In this document: positions 8,980 through 17,411 of the stretch, one piece after another
Layout: every line of letters begins with the position of its first letter
Position numbering within the stretch: the first letter of the stretch is position 1
Source: Pseudonocardiaceae bacterium
GTDB taxonomy: Bacteria > Actinomycetota > Actinomycetes > Mycobacteriales > Pseudonocardiaceae
Assembly (NCBI GenBank): GCA_009377865.1
Contig: WHTH01000031.1
Coordinates: forward strand, 1 to 47,817
Direction of reading: 5' to 3'
Length of the DNA stretch: 47,817 nt
The notes under the pieces: model-generated
The model's database searches: none
What the model was told of the DNA's origin: nothing
What the model saw: the letters and a program-made list of their open reading frames with translations, nothing else
Made by a program: the position numbers and the translations under genes

Positions 8980-9267
8980 TTAGTGCTCCGTCACGATCTG
9001 GACCCAGGCGATGCGCTCGCGCTCCAGCACGATCTCGCCGTCCATCGGCACCGGGTCGCGGCCGGGCTCGACCAGCTCGGCGCCGCGCACCACGACCAGG
9101 CCACGGGTGCGGCGCCACAGGATGCCGGTCATGGCGCGGTCGTCGGTGAGCTGCACGACCACCCGGCGGCGCACCGCGATGCGCTTGCCGCGATACTCCT
9201 CGGCCACGTGCCACACCGTGGCGGCGGCCAGCACCAGCACAGCGACGACAACAACCGCGACTTCCAC
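8980..9267 (-). CDS. Small membrane-anchored protein with Sm-like beta region
   Basis: 95 residues from GTG 9267, preceded by GAGGAGAGGGGG. Residues 3-20 are one hydrophobic segment (VAVVVVAVLVLAAATVW). The rest reads as short beta strands ('VVVQLTDDRAMTGILW', 'RGLVVVRGAEL', 'RIAWVQIV') resembling an Sm/LSm-like barrel; that comparison is by eye. It lies between terminase and portal, where actinophages often have such a gene. Confidence 0.7.
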   Translation of the reverse strand: MEVAVVVVAVLVLAAATVWHVAEEYRGKRIAVRRRVVVQLTDDRAMTGILWRRTRGLVVVRGAELVEPGRDPVPMDGEIVLERERIAWVQIVTEH

Positions 9268-9323
9268 CGGCGCCCCCTCTCCTCACCTGGGTTCGGCTGG
9301 CTCCGGGCCGGGCGGACGGGCTG

Positions 9324-12095
9324 TCACACCACCTCAAGGTCGCCGTCGTCGTAGGCGGACCGGCGCGGCGGCACGTAGTGCGCGGCCCGGTCCAGCGCCA
9401 TGATCAGCGCCACGATCCCGTCAATCTTGTCGGCCGAGTTGCGTTTGGACGGTTTAACGTTGCCCGCCGGGTCCATCTCCACGGCGAAGTTGTCCACCTG
9501 CCACCGTGCTGCCGGGTTACCGCCGTGCCGCAGCAGCGGGTTGTCCTCGCTGCCCGCGAGCATGAGCCGCTGTAGCTCCTTCGTCGGCGCCGACATCGAC
9601 GCGAATCCCTGCCGCTGTTTGACCATCGGCGCCCCGTCCGAGACCAGGTCGGTGACGAGCTGGCTGGAATTCCACGGGTCGTAGGCAATCTCGCGCACCG
9701 CGAACGCATCGAGGTCGGTCTTGATCTGCTCGCGGATGTAGTCGTAGTCGGCCACGTCGCCGGGGGTGACCTGGATGAGACCGCGCCGCGCCCACACCTG
9801 GGCTTGCCCGGCGGTGGTCGTGGCCAGCCGGTTCATCGCGCCCTCGGGTGCCCACAGGCGCCACAGCAGATCGTGTCCGCCGGTGCCGTCGGGAAACACC
9901 CAGCACAGCGCGCACAGGTCGCTCGTGGAGGCCAGGTCGAGACCGCCGTAGGCGCTGCGCCCGGCCAGTGCGCGTTCGTCCACCAGCGACGCATTCCGGT
10001 CCCACGCGGGCAGGTCGAGGAACTTGTTCTCTCCCTTGACGCGCACGCCGAGGTGGAGTCGCAGGTATTTCGCCAAATCCGCCGGGCTGTTGCGCGCCTC
10101 GTTGGCGGCCTCCGCGAGGTAGTCGCGCGACGGGCTGATGCCGTAGCCGGGGTTGGCTTTGCGGATGGTGGCCTCGTCGTACGGGTCGTCGGCCTCGCTC
10201 GCGGCCCACACCACCCCGTACAGCGACGGGTCGGACAGTGATCCGCGCGCGACCTTTTCCACGTAGTCGCGGCGGCGCGCGTAGATGGTGGTGATGCGGC
10301 CGTCGTCGGCGGTGGTGATGATCACCACGAGTGGTTGGGTCCGGGAGCCGGTGCCGGTTTCGACCGCGTCCACCAGGTCGGGGCTACGGTGGATGTGTAG
10401 CTCATCGACCACGGCGCCGTGGATGTTCGCACCGTGCAGCAAATCGGCCAGTTTGGACACGACGGCGAAGAACGACCCGGACGGTTCGTGGATGATCCGG
10501 TTCGACAGGGTCTTGACGTACGGCGACAGGCTCGGTGACTTCTCCGCGATCTGTTTGACCGGGTCGAAACAGTAGCGCGCCTGGTCCCGCCCGCTCGCGA
10601 CGGCGTAGACCTGCGCCCCCGCCTCGGCGTCGGCGGCGGTCAGGTAGGTCGCGATACCACCGGCAAGCGTGGTGTTGTGAGTCGGGATCAGACCCTCTCC
10701 AACGAGGAACTGGCGCGAAGGATGCTCCACGGCGATGCACCGGGTGAGCACCGAATCGACCGGTTCCACTGCGACGACGGCGCACGTCGATGCCCGAGTG
10801 GTGCGCTTAGGCGCAGCGCGGAGCAGCCGCGTCTTGCGGTTCAGCCGGAAAGGCGACCGGTCGCGGCGTGCGGTCCAGGTCACTCGCCACCTCGGGCCGC
10901 AGTCGCGCCCGTCCACGGTGGTGCGGGACTCGTGGCTGGCGGCCTTCCACCCTAACGACCGCGCCAGGAACAGCACCGCTTCGGCGAGCTGCGGATTGGT
11001 GCTGGTGAACTCCACCCGAGGCGTGTTCGGCCCCCGGACCACCGAACCGTCGGAGTCCATGAGCCCGCGCAGGAGATTCAGGCGCTGGCGCGCGCTGGCC
11101 AGCAGGTATGCCTCCGGAACGTGCTTGGCACCGAGAACCCCGATCCGCCGCAGCGCAGCCTGGAATCCCGGTGTGATGGTGTAGTCGTAGGCATCCACGT
11201 GCCGGACTCGATACCCGGCGGCGCGGAAGCTGGTCAGGATTTCCGGGTCAGTGGTGCTGATCCGGGCGCACGCGCTCGCGCCGTCGCCGAGCCACAGGCC
11301 GAGCAGGTAGGGCTCGACCGGCAGGTCCGCCTCGGGACGGTCCAGCACCCGGTCGGTGCGCACCGTGTAACGGGCGTCCCCCCGCGCGCCGACGCGATAC
11401 GTGCGCGCCAGCTCGGGGGTCGCTATGGTGCGCCAGGCGCCCTTACGGTTGACCCGCCACGCCTCGGGGTCGTGCCCCCACCGGTCGAACACCGCCCACA
11501 GGTGCTCGGAATCGCACACGACCGACCGACCGTCGGCGAAGTGCACCCGGTAGCAGGCCAACTCGCGGAGCGGGGACACATAGGACACCCGAGTGAGGGT
11601 TCCGTCCAGGGCGTGGACGGTGTCGCCGACCGCCAGCTCGCCGAACTTCCGCCAGCCCGTTCCGGTCAGGATGGGTTCGGCGGCGTCAATCCCCTTGCCG
11701 TTCTTGCGCGGTATGTCAACGAACACGCGGCGGGTGACGCGCACCCACTCGTCGTCGTCGTCGCGGCGCACCCAGCCGAACACCGGCGCGAGAATGTAGG
11801 CGATCTGCCACGGGTCCGGCCGCAGCGGCTTGCCCGCCCACTTGCCTTGCGTGTGCCGCAGCCGGGCGAACACGTCCAGCACCCGGTCCACCCGCGCCGG
11901 GTCGAACCGCGCGCCGGAGACCGCGCCGCCCTCCGGTGTCTTGATCGCGGGCGGGCACTCCGGCAGCGGAATACCCCGGCTTCGCAGGTACCAGGCCACC
12001 TCCGGCGAAAGCCGTAGCCGCTCCAGCTCGGCGTCGTCCGGCAGCGCCTCGGTGGTGTGCTTATCCGGTGCCCGAGAACGGGTTCTGTTCGCCAT
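9324..12095 (-). CDS. Terminase large subunit interrupted by an intein
   Basis: 923 residues as precursor, about 583 after intein removal. The ATPase has Walker A 'PRKNGK' + 'TTLAGG' (joined only after splicing) and Walker B 'GAVVDELHIH'. The nuclease domain has acidic motifs in 'YGGLDLASTSDLCALCW', 'IAYDPWNSSQLVTDL' and 'SADKIDGIVALIMALDRA'. It packages DNA into the head through the portal. It starts inside the end of the small terminase gene with a GGGAGG ribosome site. Without splicing the P-loop is split, so packaging should depend on the intein. Confidence 0.95.
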   Translation of the reverse strand: MANRTRSRAPDKHTTEALPDDAELERLRLSPEVAWYLRSRGIPLPECPPAIKTPEGGAVSGARFDPARVDRVLDVFARLRHTQGKWAGKPLRPDPWQIAYILAPVFGWVRRDDDDEWVRVTRRVFVDIPRKNGKGIDAAEPILTGTGWRKFGELAVGDTVHALDGTLTRVSYVSPLRELACYRVHFADGRSVVCDSEHLWAVFDRWGHDPEAWRVNRKGAWRTIATPELARTYRVGARGDARYTVRTDRVLDRPEADLPVEPYLLGLWLGDGASACARISTTDPEILTSFRAAGYRVRHVDAYDYTITPGFQAALRRIGVLGAKHVPEAYLLASARQRLNLLRGLMDSDGSVVRGPNTPRVEFTSTNPQLAEAVLFLARSLGWKAASHESRTTVDGRDCGPRWRVTWTARRDRSPFRLNRKTRLLRAAPKRTTRASTCAVVAVEPVDSVLTRCIAVEHPSRQFLVGEGLIPTHNTTLAGGIATYLTAADAEAGAQVYAVASGRDQARYCFDPVKQIAEKSPSLSPYVKTLSNRIIHEPSGSFFAVVSKLADLLHGANIHGAVVDELHIHRSPDLVDAVETGTGSRTQPLVVIITTADDGRITTIYARRRDYVEKVARGSLSDPSLYGVVWAASEADDPYDEATIRKANPGYGISPSRDYLAEAANEARNSPADLAKYLRLHLGVRVKGENKFLDLPAWDRNASLVDERALAGRSAYGGLDLASTSDLCALCWVFPDGTGGHDLLWRLWAPEGAMNRLATTTAGQAQVWARRGLIQVTPGDVADYDYIREQIKTDLDAFAVREIAYDPWNSSQLVTDLVSDGAPMVKQRQGFASMSAPTKELQRLMLAGSEDNPLLRHGGNPAARWQVDNFAVEMDPAGNVKPSKRNSADKIDGIVALIMALDRAAHYVPPRRSAYDDGDLEVV
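10674..11693 (-). other. Intein in TerL Walker A, class 3 (WCT) type with LAGLIDADG endonuclease
   Basis: 340 residues (135-474 of the precursor), inserted in the P-loop between GK and TT. There is no N-terminal Cys/Ser: the first residue is Gly (GIDAAEPILTGTG). The class 3 residues are visible: Trp200 in 'CDSEHLWAVF' (block B), Cys453 in 'LTRCIAVEHPSRQF' (block F) and Thr472 in 'IPTHN' (block G), with Thr as the +1 residue. The homing endonuclease motifs are 'YLLGLWLGDG' and 'LLRGLMDSDG'. Boundaries follow from restoring a perfect Walker A. Confidence 0.9.
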
Positions 12096-12525
12096 CCTCG
12101 GTCACGCCTCCCGCTTCGATCCGGGTTCTGGCGCTTGGCGTGAGGCCGAACTCCTGGGCAAACGCGCGGATGGTGGCCGCCGAATCGCGCTGCACTTGCA
12201 GCGCGGGGTTGCGAATCATGTTGCCGTGACGGCCCTTGACCAGAATGGACGACTGTTTCAACACCGCACAGGCCCGCTGGTGCGTGACAACCGCCTCCGC
12301 GTAGGCACGCAAGGCGTCCCGGTCGGCCGCGTACGCGATGCCCATGACCTCCATCTCGGCCACGGTGTAGTCCCAAATCTCGCGCACGTTGTCGGAAACG
12401 TCGTCCGGGCACACCGGCGGCAGGCCGCGCGGGATCGGCTCGTCGGAGTTGAACCGGGACTTGTGATGATCACCTTTGATCAACCGGAGTGCGGTGGGCT
12501 GCGGTGGTCGACCTCGCCGTCCCAT
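12061..12525 (-). CDS. Terminase small subunit, P27 family
   Basis: 154 residues from ATG 12525, with GGGAGG nine bases upstream. The start 'MGRRGRPPQPTALRLIKGD' and the later 'VKGRHGNMIRNPALQVQRD' with 'IRAFAQEFGLTPSARTRI' are hallmarks of P27-type small terminases, which recognise the packaging site and regulate TerL. It overlaps terL by 35 bases and follows folE after five bases, so packaging and modification genes are co-transcribed. Confidence 0.88.
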   Translation of the reverse strand: MGRRGRPPQPTALRLIKGDHHKSRFNSDEPIPRGLPPVCPDDVSDNVREIWDYTVAEMEVMGIAYAADRDALRAYAEAVVTHQRACAVLKQSSILVKGRHGNMIRNPALQVQRDSAATIRAFAQEFGLTPSARTRIEAGGVTEDGEQNPFSGTG

Positions 12526-12530
12526 TAGTT

Positions 12531-13088
12531 TCAGCCTCCCAGTGCGTGAAATTCGGCACGGATCGCGTCGTCGGTCAGGAACCGGCCGGTCAGCGACGTG
12601 GTCACCATCATGGCGCCGGGCTTGCGCACACCCCGCTGTGTCATGCAGCCATGTTCGGCGCGCACCACGCACGCGGAGCCGTCGGTCTTGAGGTAGGTGT
12701 CGAGCGCGTCGGTGACCTGGCGGGTCAACCGTTCCTGCACTTGCAACCGGCGCGCCAGCGTGTCCAGCAGGCGCGGCAGCTTGGACAGCCCCACCACCGG
12801 CGCCTCGGCCGCCGGGAGGTAGGCGATGGTGGCGGTGCCGGTGAACGGCATGAGGTGGTGCTCACAGATGGACGTGAACCCCACGTCGGTCACGGCGATC
12901 ATGCCGTCGGCGCGCTCCACGTCGAAGGTGCATGCCAGATACGTTTCGGGATCGTCGTCGTACCCGGCGGTCAGCTCGTCCCACGCGCGCGCCACCCGCT
13001 CCGGGGTCTCAGCCAGCCCGGGCTCGTCGGGGTCGAGCCCACGGCTGGCCAGCCAGGAACGGATGCCGTCGATCAGCACGGTGCTCAT
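12531..13088 (-). CDS. folE: GTP cyclohydrolase I
   Basis: 185 residues. Catalytic and zinc-binding signatures are intact: 'SICEHHLMPF', 'VGLSKLPRLLD', 'QERLTRQV' and 'EHGCMTQRG'. It converts GTP to dihydroneopterin triphosphate, the first step of the 7-deazaguanine (preQ0) route. It overlaps queE by four bases (ATGA). In this context it feeds DNA modification rather than folate synthesis. Confidence 0.95.
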   Translation of the reverse strand: MSTVLIDGIRSWLASRGLDPDEPGLAETPERVARAWDELTAGYDDDPETYLACTFDVERADGMIAVTDVGFTSICEHHLMPFTGTATIAYLPAAEAPVVGLSKLPRLLDTLARRLQVQERLTRQVTDALDTYLKTDGSACVVRAEHGCMTQRGVRKPGAMMVTTSLTGRFLTDDAIRAEFHALGG

Positions 13089-13795
13089 CGGCCCCTCTCA
13101 TCGCCCCAGATCAGCACGTGCAGCCGGGTGCCCAGGTTGAACCCGTGTTCCAGCGTCGTCTCGGCGACCGCGCGGGTGTGGGTCAGCACGGCCTCGGTGG
13201 TGGTGCCCTCCGGCGAAATCCACACCGTGTCGGGCGGGATGCCGAGCGGGTAGGTCAGCTCGGCGGCCTCGCGCACGTGCGCTGGGGTGGCGCACACGAA
13301 CTTGAAGATCGCCAGCCCGGTGTCGGCGAACGCGGTGAGCTCGTCTGGCCGGATGCGCGCCGACGCCGCGTCACCGGCGTGGGTCAGCTTCGGGGACACG
13401 TTGAACCGCACCGCATGCGCCAAGGTGACCGGCGCGGGCGCGATGGTGCCGTTGGTCTCCACCTCGATGTCGCAGCGCCCGACCAGCCGGTCCAGCAGGT
13501 CAGCCCACCCTTGTTGCCGCTGGTGCAGCAGCGGCTCCCCACCGGTCAGCACCACCAGCGGTGGGTTCCCGGCCAGCGCCCGGCGGGCCACCTCGTCCAC
13601 CGGCCGACGGTGCAGCTCGGCGCGCAGGTCGTAGCGGCGCCCGTCCCACGTATAGGCGGTGTCGCACCACGAGCACGACAGGTTGCAGCCGCCGAAGCGC
13701 ACGAAGCTGGCGCGCTGACCGGCCGACGGGCCCTCACCCTGCACGGTGGGGCCGAACACTTCCGACACCACCAACGTGGACAGCGTCGAGACCAT
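13085..13795 (-). CDS. queE: 7-carboxy-7-deazaguanine synthase (radical SAM)
   Basis: About 236 residues from ATG 13795; a GTG at 13813 is an alternative. The QueE-type cluster motif is 'CNLSCSWCD' (Cys-x3-Cys-x2-Cys), preceded by 'EVFGPTVQGEGPSAGQR' and followed by 'VVLTGGEPLLH'. It converts carboxytetrahydropterin to carboxydeazaguanine using S-adenosylmethionine and an Fe-S cluster. It lies between queD and folE in one operon. Confidence 0.95.
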   Translation of the reverse strand: MVSTLSTLVVSEVFGPTVQGEGPSAGQRASFVRFGGCNLSCSWCDTAYTWDGRRYDLRAELHRRPVDEVARRALAGNPPLVVLTGGEPLLHQRQQGWADLLDRLVGRCDIEVETNGTIAPAPVTLAHAVRFNVSPKLTHAGDAASARIRPDELTAFADTGLAIFKFVCATPAHVREAAELTYPLGIPPDTVWISPEGTTTEAVLTHTRAVAETTLEHGFNLGTRLHVLIWGDERGR

Positions 13796-13800
13796 CGTGG

Positions 13801-14226
13801 TCACGGAGTCCACCCGGCCCGGTTGACGTGGGTTTCGCGAACCTCGACCGCTGTCACCGTCGCGCCGGACACACGTGGAATGGCCGACAACAACTGACCG
13901 GCGATCTCGGCCAGCATGGCGGCCACGTTCTCCACCGTCGGCCAGTCCGTCATGACGTGAACCTTCGTGTGACCGTCGTTGAGCACGTCGACCAGTGGGT
14001 CGTCCAAGCCCAGCATCACACCGTGATCCAGGTGCAGGTCGATGAACTCCCGCAACGCGGCCTTGAACTCACCGAACTCCACCACCACACCCGACTCGTC
14101 GGTGTCCGGGGCCGACACGGTTACCTCGGCCCACCACGAATGCCCGTGCAGCGATTGGCACTTGCCCGGCAGGTGCGGCAGCCGGTGCGCGGTCTCAAAG
14201 TTGTGCGCGACGGTGACGGTATGCAT
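13801..14226 (-). CDS. queD: 6-carboxytetrahydropterin synthase
   Basis: 141 residues. The zinc and catalytic motif 'CQSLHGHSWW' and the N-terminal 'HNFETAHRLPHLPGK' are intact, with 'VVEFGEFK', 'LDHGVML' and 'PTVENVAAML' as in QueD. It turns dihydroneopterin triphosphate into carboxytetrahydropterin, between FolE and QueE. Its start lies inside the end of the frameshifted DUF6884-like gene (32-base overlap). Confidence 0.94.
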   Translation of the reverse strand: MHTVTVAHNFETAHRLPHLPGKCQSLHGHSWWAEVTVSAPDTDESGVVVEFGEFKAALREFIDLHLDHGVMLGLDDPLVDVLNDGHTKVHVMTDWPTVENVAAMLAEIAGQLLSAIPRVSGATVTAVEVRETHVNRAGWTP

Positions 14227-14636
14227 TCGACCTCTTGTTCATGAATTCCAGCCGATAGCCAAGCCGTCGGTTCGGCAGCTCCTCCAGGGGAAACCGGGCG
14301 TGTGGCCACACCTGCCGCACGATCGTCGCGTAGTCAGGCCCGACCGTGGACACCACCATCGGGGCGTTGCGGATACCGAGGGCATCGGCCTGCGCGGCGA
14401 GCTCGTGCCACGTGACGGCTCCAGGGTCGGTGATGCGCACGTTGTATGGCGCGAGGACCCCGGCCCAGGTCCACGAGGCCGTGCTTGGCGGACAGGACGA
14501 AAATGTTGTGCTCGGTGGTCAGTGTCCGCGCGTAACGCAGACACCCGGTGAAGTAGGAGCCCCGGTAGAGGTCACGCGCCGGAGCCGGGTGGTCACGCTT
14601 CCTGGCGCCGCAGGGGATGACAACCACCACGGACAT
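14195..14636 (-). pseudogene. DUF6884-like (YaaA-type fold?) protein, broken by one extra base
   Basis: The N-terminal part from ATG 14636 reads 'VVVVIPCGARKRD', 'DLYRGSYFTGCLRYA' and 'FVLSAKHGLVDL', the DUF6884 pattern. The frame then continues as nonsense, while the next frame resumes with 'VLAPYNVRITDPGAVTW' and runs to 14195. Removing one base from the four-G run (CCCC at 14458-14461 on the + strand) restores one protein of about 146 residues. It sits between queC and queD, and such proteins occur beside phage base-modification genes, so a role in the pathway is inferred. The break may be a mutation, a homopolymer error or a recoding site. Confidence 0.75.
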
Positions 14637-14642
14637 GGATGA

Positions 14643-15317
14643 TCACGCAGCGCGTGCCGCGTAGACGGTCGGGTCGTCCACCCCGGCGCGCTGGAACGCT
14701 TCCCGGCGTTCCACGCACGTGCCGCAGCGGCCACAGTGGATCGCACCGCCCTCGTAGCAGGACCACGTGAGGTGCAGCGGCGCGGACAGGGCGCGTGCCT
14801 GCCGGGCGATCTCGGTCTTGTCGCAGGTAGTGAACGGCGCGTCGAGCGACACCCGGTTCTCGGTGGCCAGCCCCAGCGCCCGGTCGAGGGCGTCCAGAAA
14901 CTCCGGGCGGCAGTCGGGATAGATCGGGTGATCCCCGGCGTGCATGGCGGCGACCACGTGCGTGAGCCCGCGCGACTGCGCGATCCCGGCGGCGGCCATC
15001 AGCAGGGTGGCGTTGCGGTTCGGAACCACGGTGATGCTCATTGTCGGGGCGGCGTAGTGACCGTGCGGTACCTCCACGCTGGAGTCCGTCAACGCCGAGC
15101 CGGTCAGCAGCGCACCCCACGAGGACAGGTCGAGTACCAGGTGCGGCAGGTCGTAGTGCGCTGCGACCCCGGCGGCGGCACGCAGCTCGCGGACGTGACG
15201 CTGCCCATAGTGCACCGACACACACAACCGGGCGGTGCCCTCCCGCATCCGCCGGGCCAGCGCGGTCGTCGAGTCCATGCCACCGGAGAGCAATACCAGG
15301 TCGCGGCGCTCAGTCAT
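14643..15317 (-). CDS. queC: 7-cyano-7-deazaguanine (preQ0) synthase
   Basis: 224 residues. The PP-loop 'LLSGGMDSTTALARR' at the N-terminus binds ATP, 'SVHYGQRHVREL' follows, and the C-terminal zinc site is 'HCGRCGTCVERREAF'. It converts carboxydeazaguanine to preQ0 with ATP and ammonia. It overlaps dpdA by four bases. No extra amidotransferase domain is seen, so plain preQ0 is the expected product. Confidence 0.95.
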   Translation of the reverse strand: MTERRDLVLLSGGMDSTTALARRMREGTARLCVSVHYGQRHVRELRAAAGVAAHYDLPHLVLDLSSWGALLTGSALTDSSVEVPHGHYAAPTMSITVVPNRNATLLMAAAGIAQSRGLTHVVAAMHAGDHPIYPDCRPEFLDALDRALGLATENRVSLDAPFTTCDKTEIARQARALSAPLHLTWSCYEGGAIHCGRCGTCVERREAFQRAGVDDPTVYAARAA

Positions 15318-16348
15318 GCGGTGGCACTCCTTCTTGACGGGGATCGGTAGCGACAGTGGTCAGCGTGGCGTGGGGCGTAACGCCGCCACAGCAACGGGAC
15401 CGCGCCGTCGTGTACCTGGTGGTCCACTGCGGCCACATCCGCCGCGTAGGTGTCGGCGACCACGGAACTGTAGAGATGGGTTCCCGTGTGCAGGTCGCGG
15501 TCCAGCTCAGCAACGAAGGAAGCCTCGCGTCCGAACTGGGCGCTAGCCGAGCTGAAAAGGTGCGTACCAACCGCATCGGTAACCGCGCGCGGTGGTTCGA
15601 CCCGCCGGGTCGCCTTCAGGTGCTCATCGGCGGCGGCGTACGCCAGGCTCATCGCGCGCATCAAACCAGCGCGGTCGGCAATGTTGGAGGGCATGCGGCC
15701 GGTTCGCGCTAACGGTCCGAGATCAATGCCGTGCGCGCGGATATGTTCGCGGTCCCTGGTCAGTTGCTTCGTGTCCTTCAGCGACACCGATCGGATGCGC
15801 TTGCCATCGAAATAGGCGATGCATCCGTACTTGAACGTTGAGCTGATGTTGGAAGCATCTGCCGAATACGGCCGCGCGCCACGTAACGTTTCCAACGATC
15901 CGATACCTAGGGCGTGAATACCGCCGCCACCATCGGCGGCGCGACGTTGAAGCATGCCCACGCGCGCTCGCTGCGCCTTCGGTGAAAGCCCCACCAGCCC
16001 GCCCACGCAGACGTACCCAACATCACGCACCATGGCGTCAAAATCCGCCAATGAGTTACCGCGAGTGAACACCGGCATGACCGGCAGCCCGCGTTCATGC
16101 AGCTTGCGCGTGTTCGCAGCGGTGGCGTCGGGGTTGCCGATCACGTCCAGCGTGATCGCATGATCCCAGACGGTGCTCCATGCCTCCAAATACTCGGCGT
16201 AAGCATCCAGCGCGATCGGCTGCCCCTTCGTCCACGCTGTAAATGCCCCCGAATCGATCAGCAACCGCCCGCACACAAGACTGCGACGGATAGCACGCAG
16301 GTCGGTCTTGGCATGGAAGGCGTAGGACAACAGCAGATTGACCGCCAC
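15314..16348 (-). CDS. dpdA: DpdA-like DNA deazaguanine transglycosylase
   Basis: 344 residues from GTG 16348. A TIM-barrel protein distantly like tRNA-guanine transglycosylases. 'LLIDSGAFTAW' corresponds to the TGT active-site DSGGF motif, and 'ITLDVIGNPDAT', 'PVMPVFTRGNSLADF' and 'GYVCVGGLVGLS' fit successive barrel strands. The family exchanges guanine in DNA for a 7-deazaguanine, as shown for phage and bacterial DpdA. The 4-base overlap with queC and the full preQ0 pathway beside it make this the likely insertase. Confidence 0.85.
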   Translation of the reverse strand: MAVNLLLSYAFHAKTDLRAIRRSLVCGRLLIDSGAFTAWTKGQPIALDAYAEYLEAWSTVWDHAITLDVIGNPDATAANTRKLHERGLPVMPVFTRGNSLADFDAMVRDVGYVCVGGLVGLSPKAQRARVGMLQRRAADGGGGIHALGIGSLETLRGARPYSADASNISSTFKYGCIAYFDGKRIRSVSLKDTKQLTRDREHIRAHGIDLGPLARTGRMPSNIADRAGLMRAMSLAYAAADEHLKATRRVEPPRAVTDAVGTHLFSSASAQFGREASFVAELDRDLHTGTHLYSSVVADTYAADVAAVDHQVHDGAVPLLWRRYAPRHADHCRYRSPSRRSATA

Positions 16349-16971
16349 TACAGTCCCGCCAACTCCAGCACCGCCAGCACCCGCTCGGCGTCATCATCGC
16401 CGTCCACGCCCTCCCAGCGCTCATACACATCGGGAGGCACCTGCGCGCGGATCACCGGCCAGCCCGCCCGGTCGGTCTCCGCCAGAATCTCCTCGTCGGT
16501 GGCCTCGGCACCATCGGCGCGGGCCAACGCCTCCAGGGCGTCCAAGTCGTCGGCGGCGAACCCGGTCAACTCCAACATCTGCGCCTCCCCAAGATCACCC
16601 AGCACCTCGGTCAGCATCCGCTCGTCCCAGCCGCCGGTCTGGGTCAACCGGTTCGACGCCACTAGGTACGCTTCCGCGTCGTCGTCGGAGCGCGACGACC
16701 ACCCCCGGATCACCGGCATCAGCCACGTGCCATCGTCGGCAACCTGGATGCCGTCCGGCGGCGCGCTGCCGTTGCCGTGCAACGACAGCACGTGGTCGTG
16801 CCGACCGTGCCCGGCGACCAGACACCCGGTGCGCTCATCCAGCAGCGGCACCTCCGCGACACCGAAATGGCCGATGGAGCGGCCGATCCCGGTCGCATCG
16901 TGCTGCTTCGGGTTGCGCGGGGCCTGCTTGACGTCAGTCACCGGCACATAGTCCACGTAGCGATCGGCCAT
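16348..16971 (-). CDS. ParB-like N-terminal domain protein
   Basis: 207 residues. The N-terminus ('VPVTDVKQAPRNPKQHD', 'HFGVAEVPLLDERTGCLVAG') is the ParB/sulfiredoxin-like fold, often found upstream of phage terminases. The C-terminal 80 residues are acidic. It is the first gene of the modification and packaging operon, with GGGAGG before its ATG, and its stop overlaps the dpdA start (TAGTG). Its role is unknown; CTPase, nuclease or regulator are possible. Confidence 0.75.
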   Translation of the reverse strand: MADRYVDYVPVTDVKQAPRNPKQHDATGIGRSIGHFGVAEVPLLDERTGCLVAGHGRHDHVLSLHGNGSAPPDGIQVADDGTWLMPVIRGWSSRSDDDAEAYLVASNRLTQTGGWDERMLTEVLGDLGEAQMLELTGFAADDLDALEALARADGAEATDEEILAETDRAGWPVIRAQVPPDVYERWEGVDGDDDAERVLAVLELAGL

Positions 16972-17118
16972 GTGTCCGGTTCCTCCCTCATCGGGTCAGT
17001 TACCGGTTCGTGAAATCTGGTATGCCACGCGCTTTGCTACCTACGCGGGGTTATGTACCACAGGTTGTAGCGATTACAAGGCCCCTTACCTGCGGAAATG
17101 TTCGCGTGCGAGCGCGCG

Positions 17119-17352
17119 TCAGGTGCAGGTCTGCTCGTCGGCGCTGCCGATGCCGAGCTGCGCCACGCCGCCGCACGTGGATACGTCGGCCACGTCGCTG
17201 TCGATGTCGCCGGTGGTGACGGTGGGGTTGATCTGGTTGCCATTGCCGACGCCGCCGACGTGGATGCCGTCGTCGCAGGCGAGTGCGTTACCGCCGCCGA
17301 GGAGGAGAGCAGCGACCACGGCGGCGGCAACGAACAGGATGCGGTGAATCAT
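17119..17352 (-). CDS. Small secreted Cys-containing protein
   Basis: 77 residues from ATG 17352 (GAGAGG seven bases upstream). Residues 1-25 form a signal peptide (basic N-region, 'ILFVAAAVVAALLLGGG', AxA cleavage before Cys). The mature part is about 52 residues, Gly/Asn/Thr/Asp-rich, with three Cys. An alternative ATG at 17412 overlaps the preceding stop and would add 20 basic residues. It is the last gene of the long early operon. Function unknown. Confidence 0.65.
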   Translation of the reverse strand: MIHRILFVAAAVVAALLLGGGNALACDDGIHVGGVGNGNQINPTVTTGDIDSDVADVSTCGGVAQLGIGSADEQTCT

Positions 17353-17411
17353 CGAACGACCTCTCGGTGGGGTGCGGGGATGGGTGCTGCCGCCCCGCCA
17401 GCTGTGGCTCA

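Noticed and set aside
7999-9354. Long + strand open frame opposite the portal gene
   Set aside because: Antisense shadow caused by high GC; Arg/His/Gly-rich without motifs, while the - strand carries clear head genes.
16990-17090. GGTTCG-containing AT-richer spacer suspected as tRNA
   Set aside because: No cloverleaf could be folded by eye; more likely promoter or leader of the modification operon.
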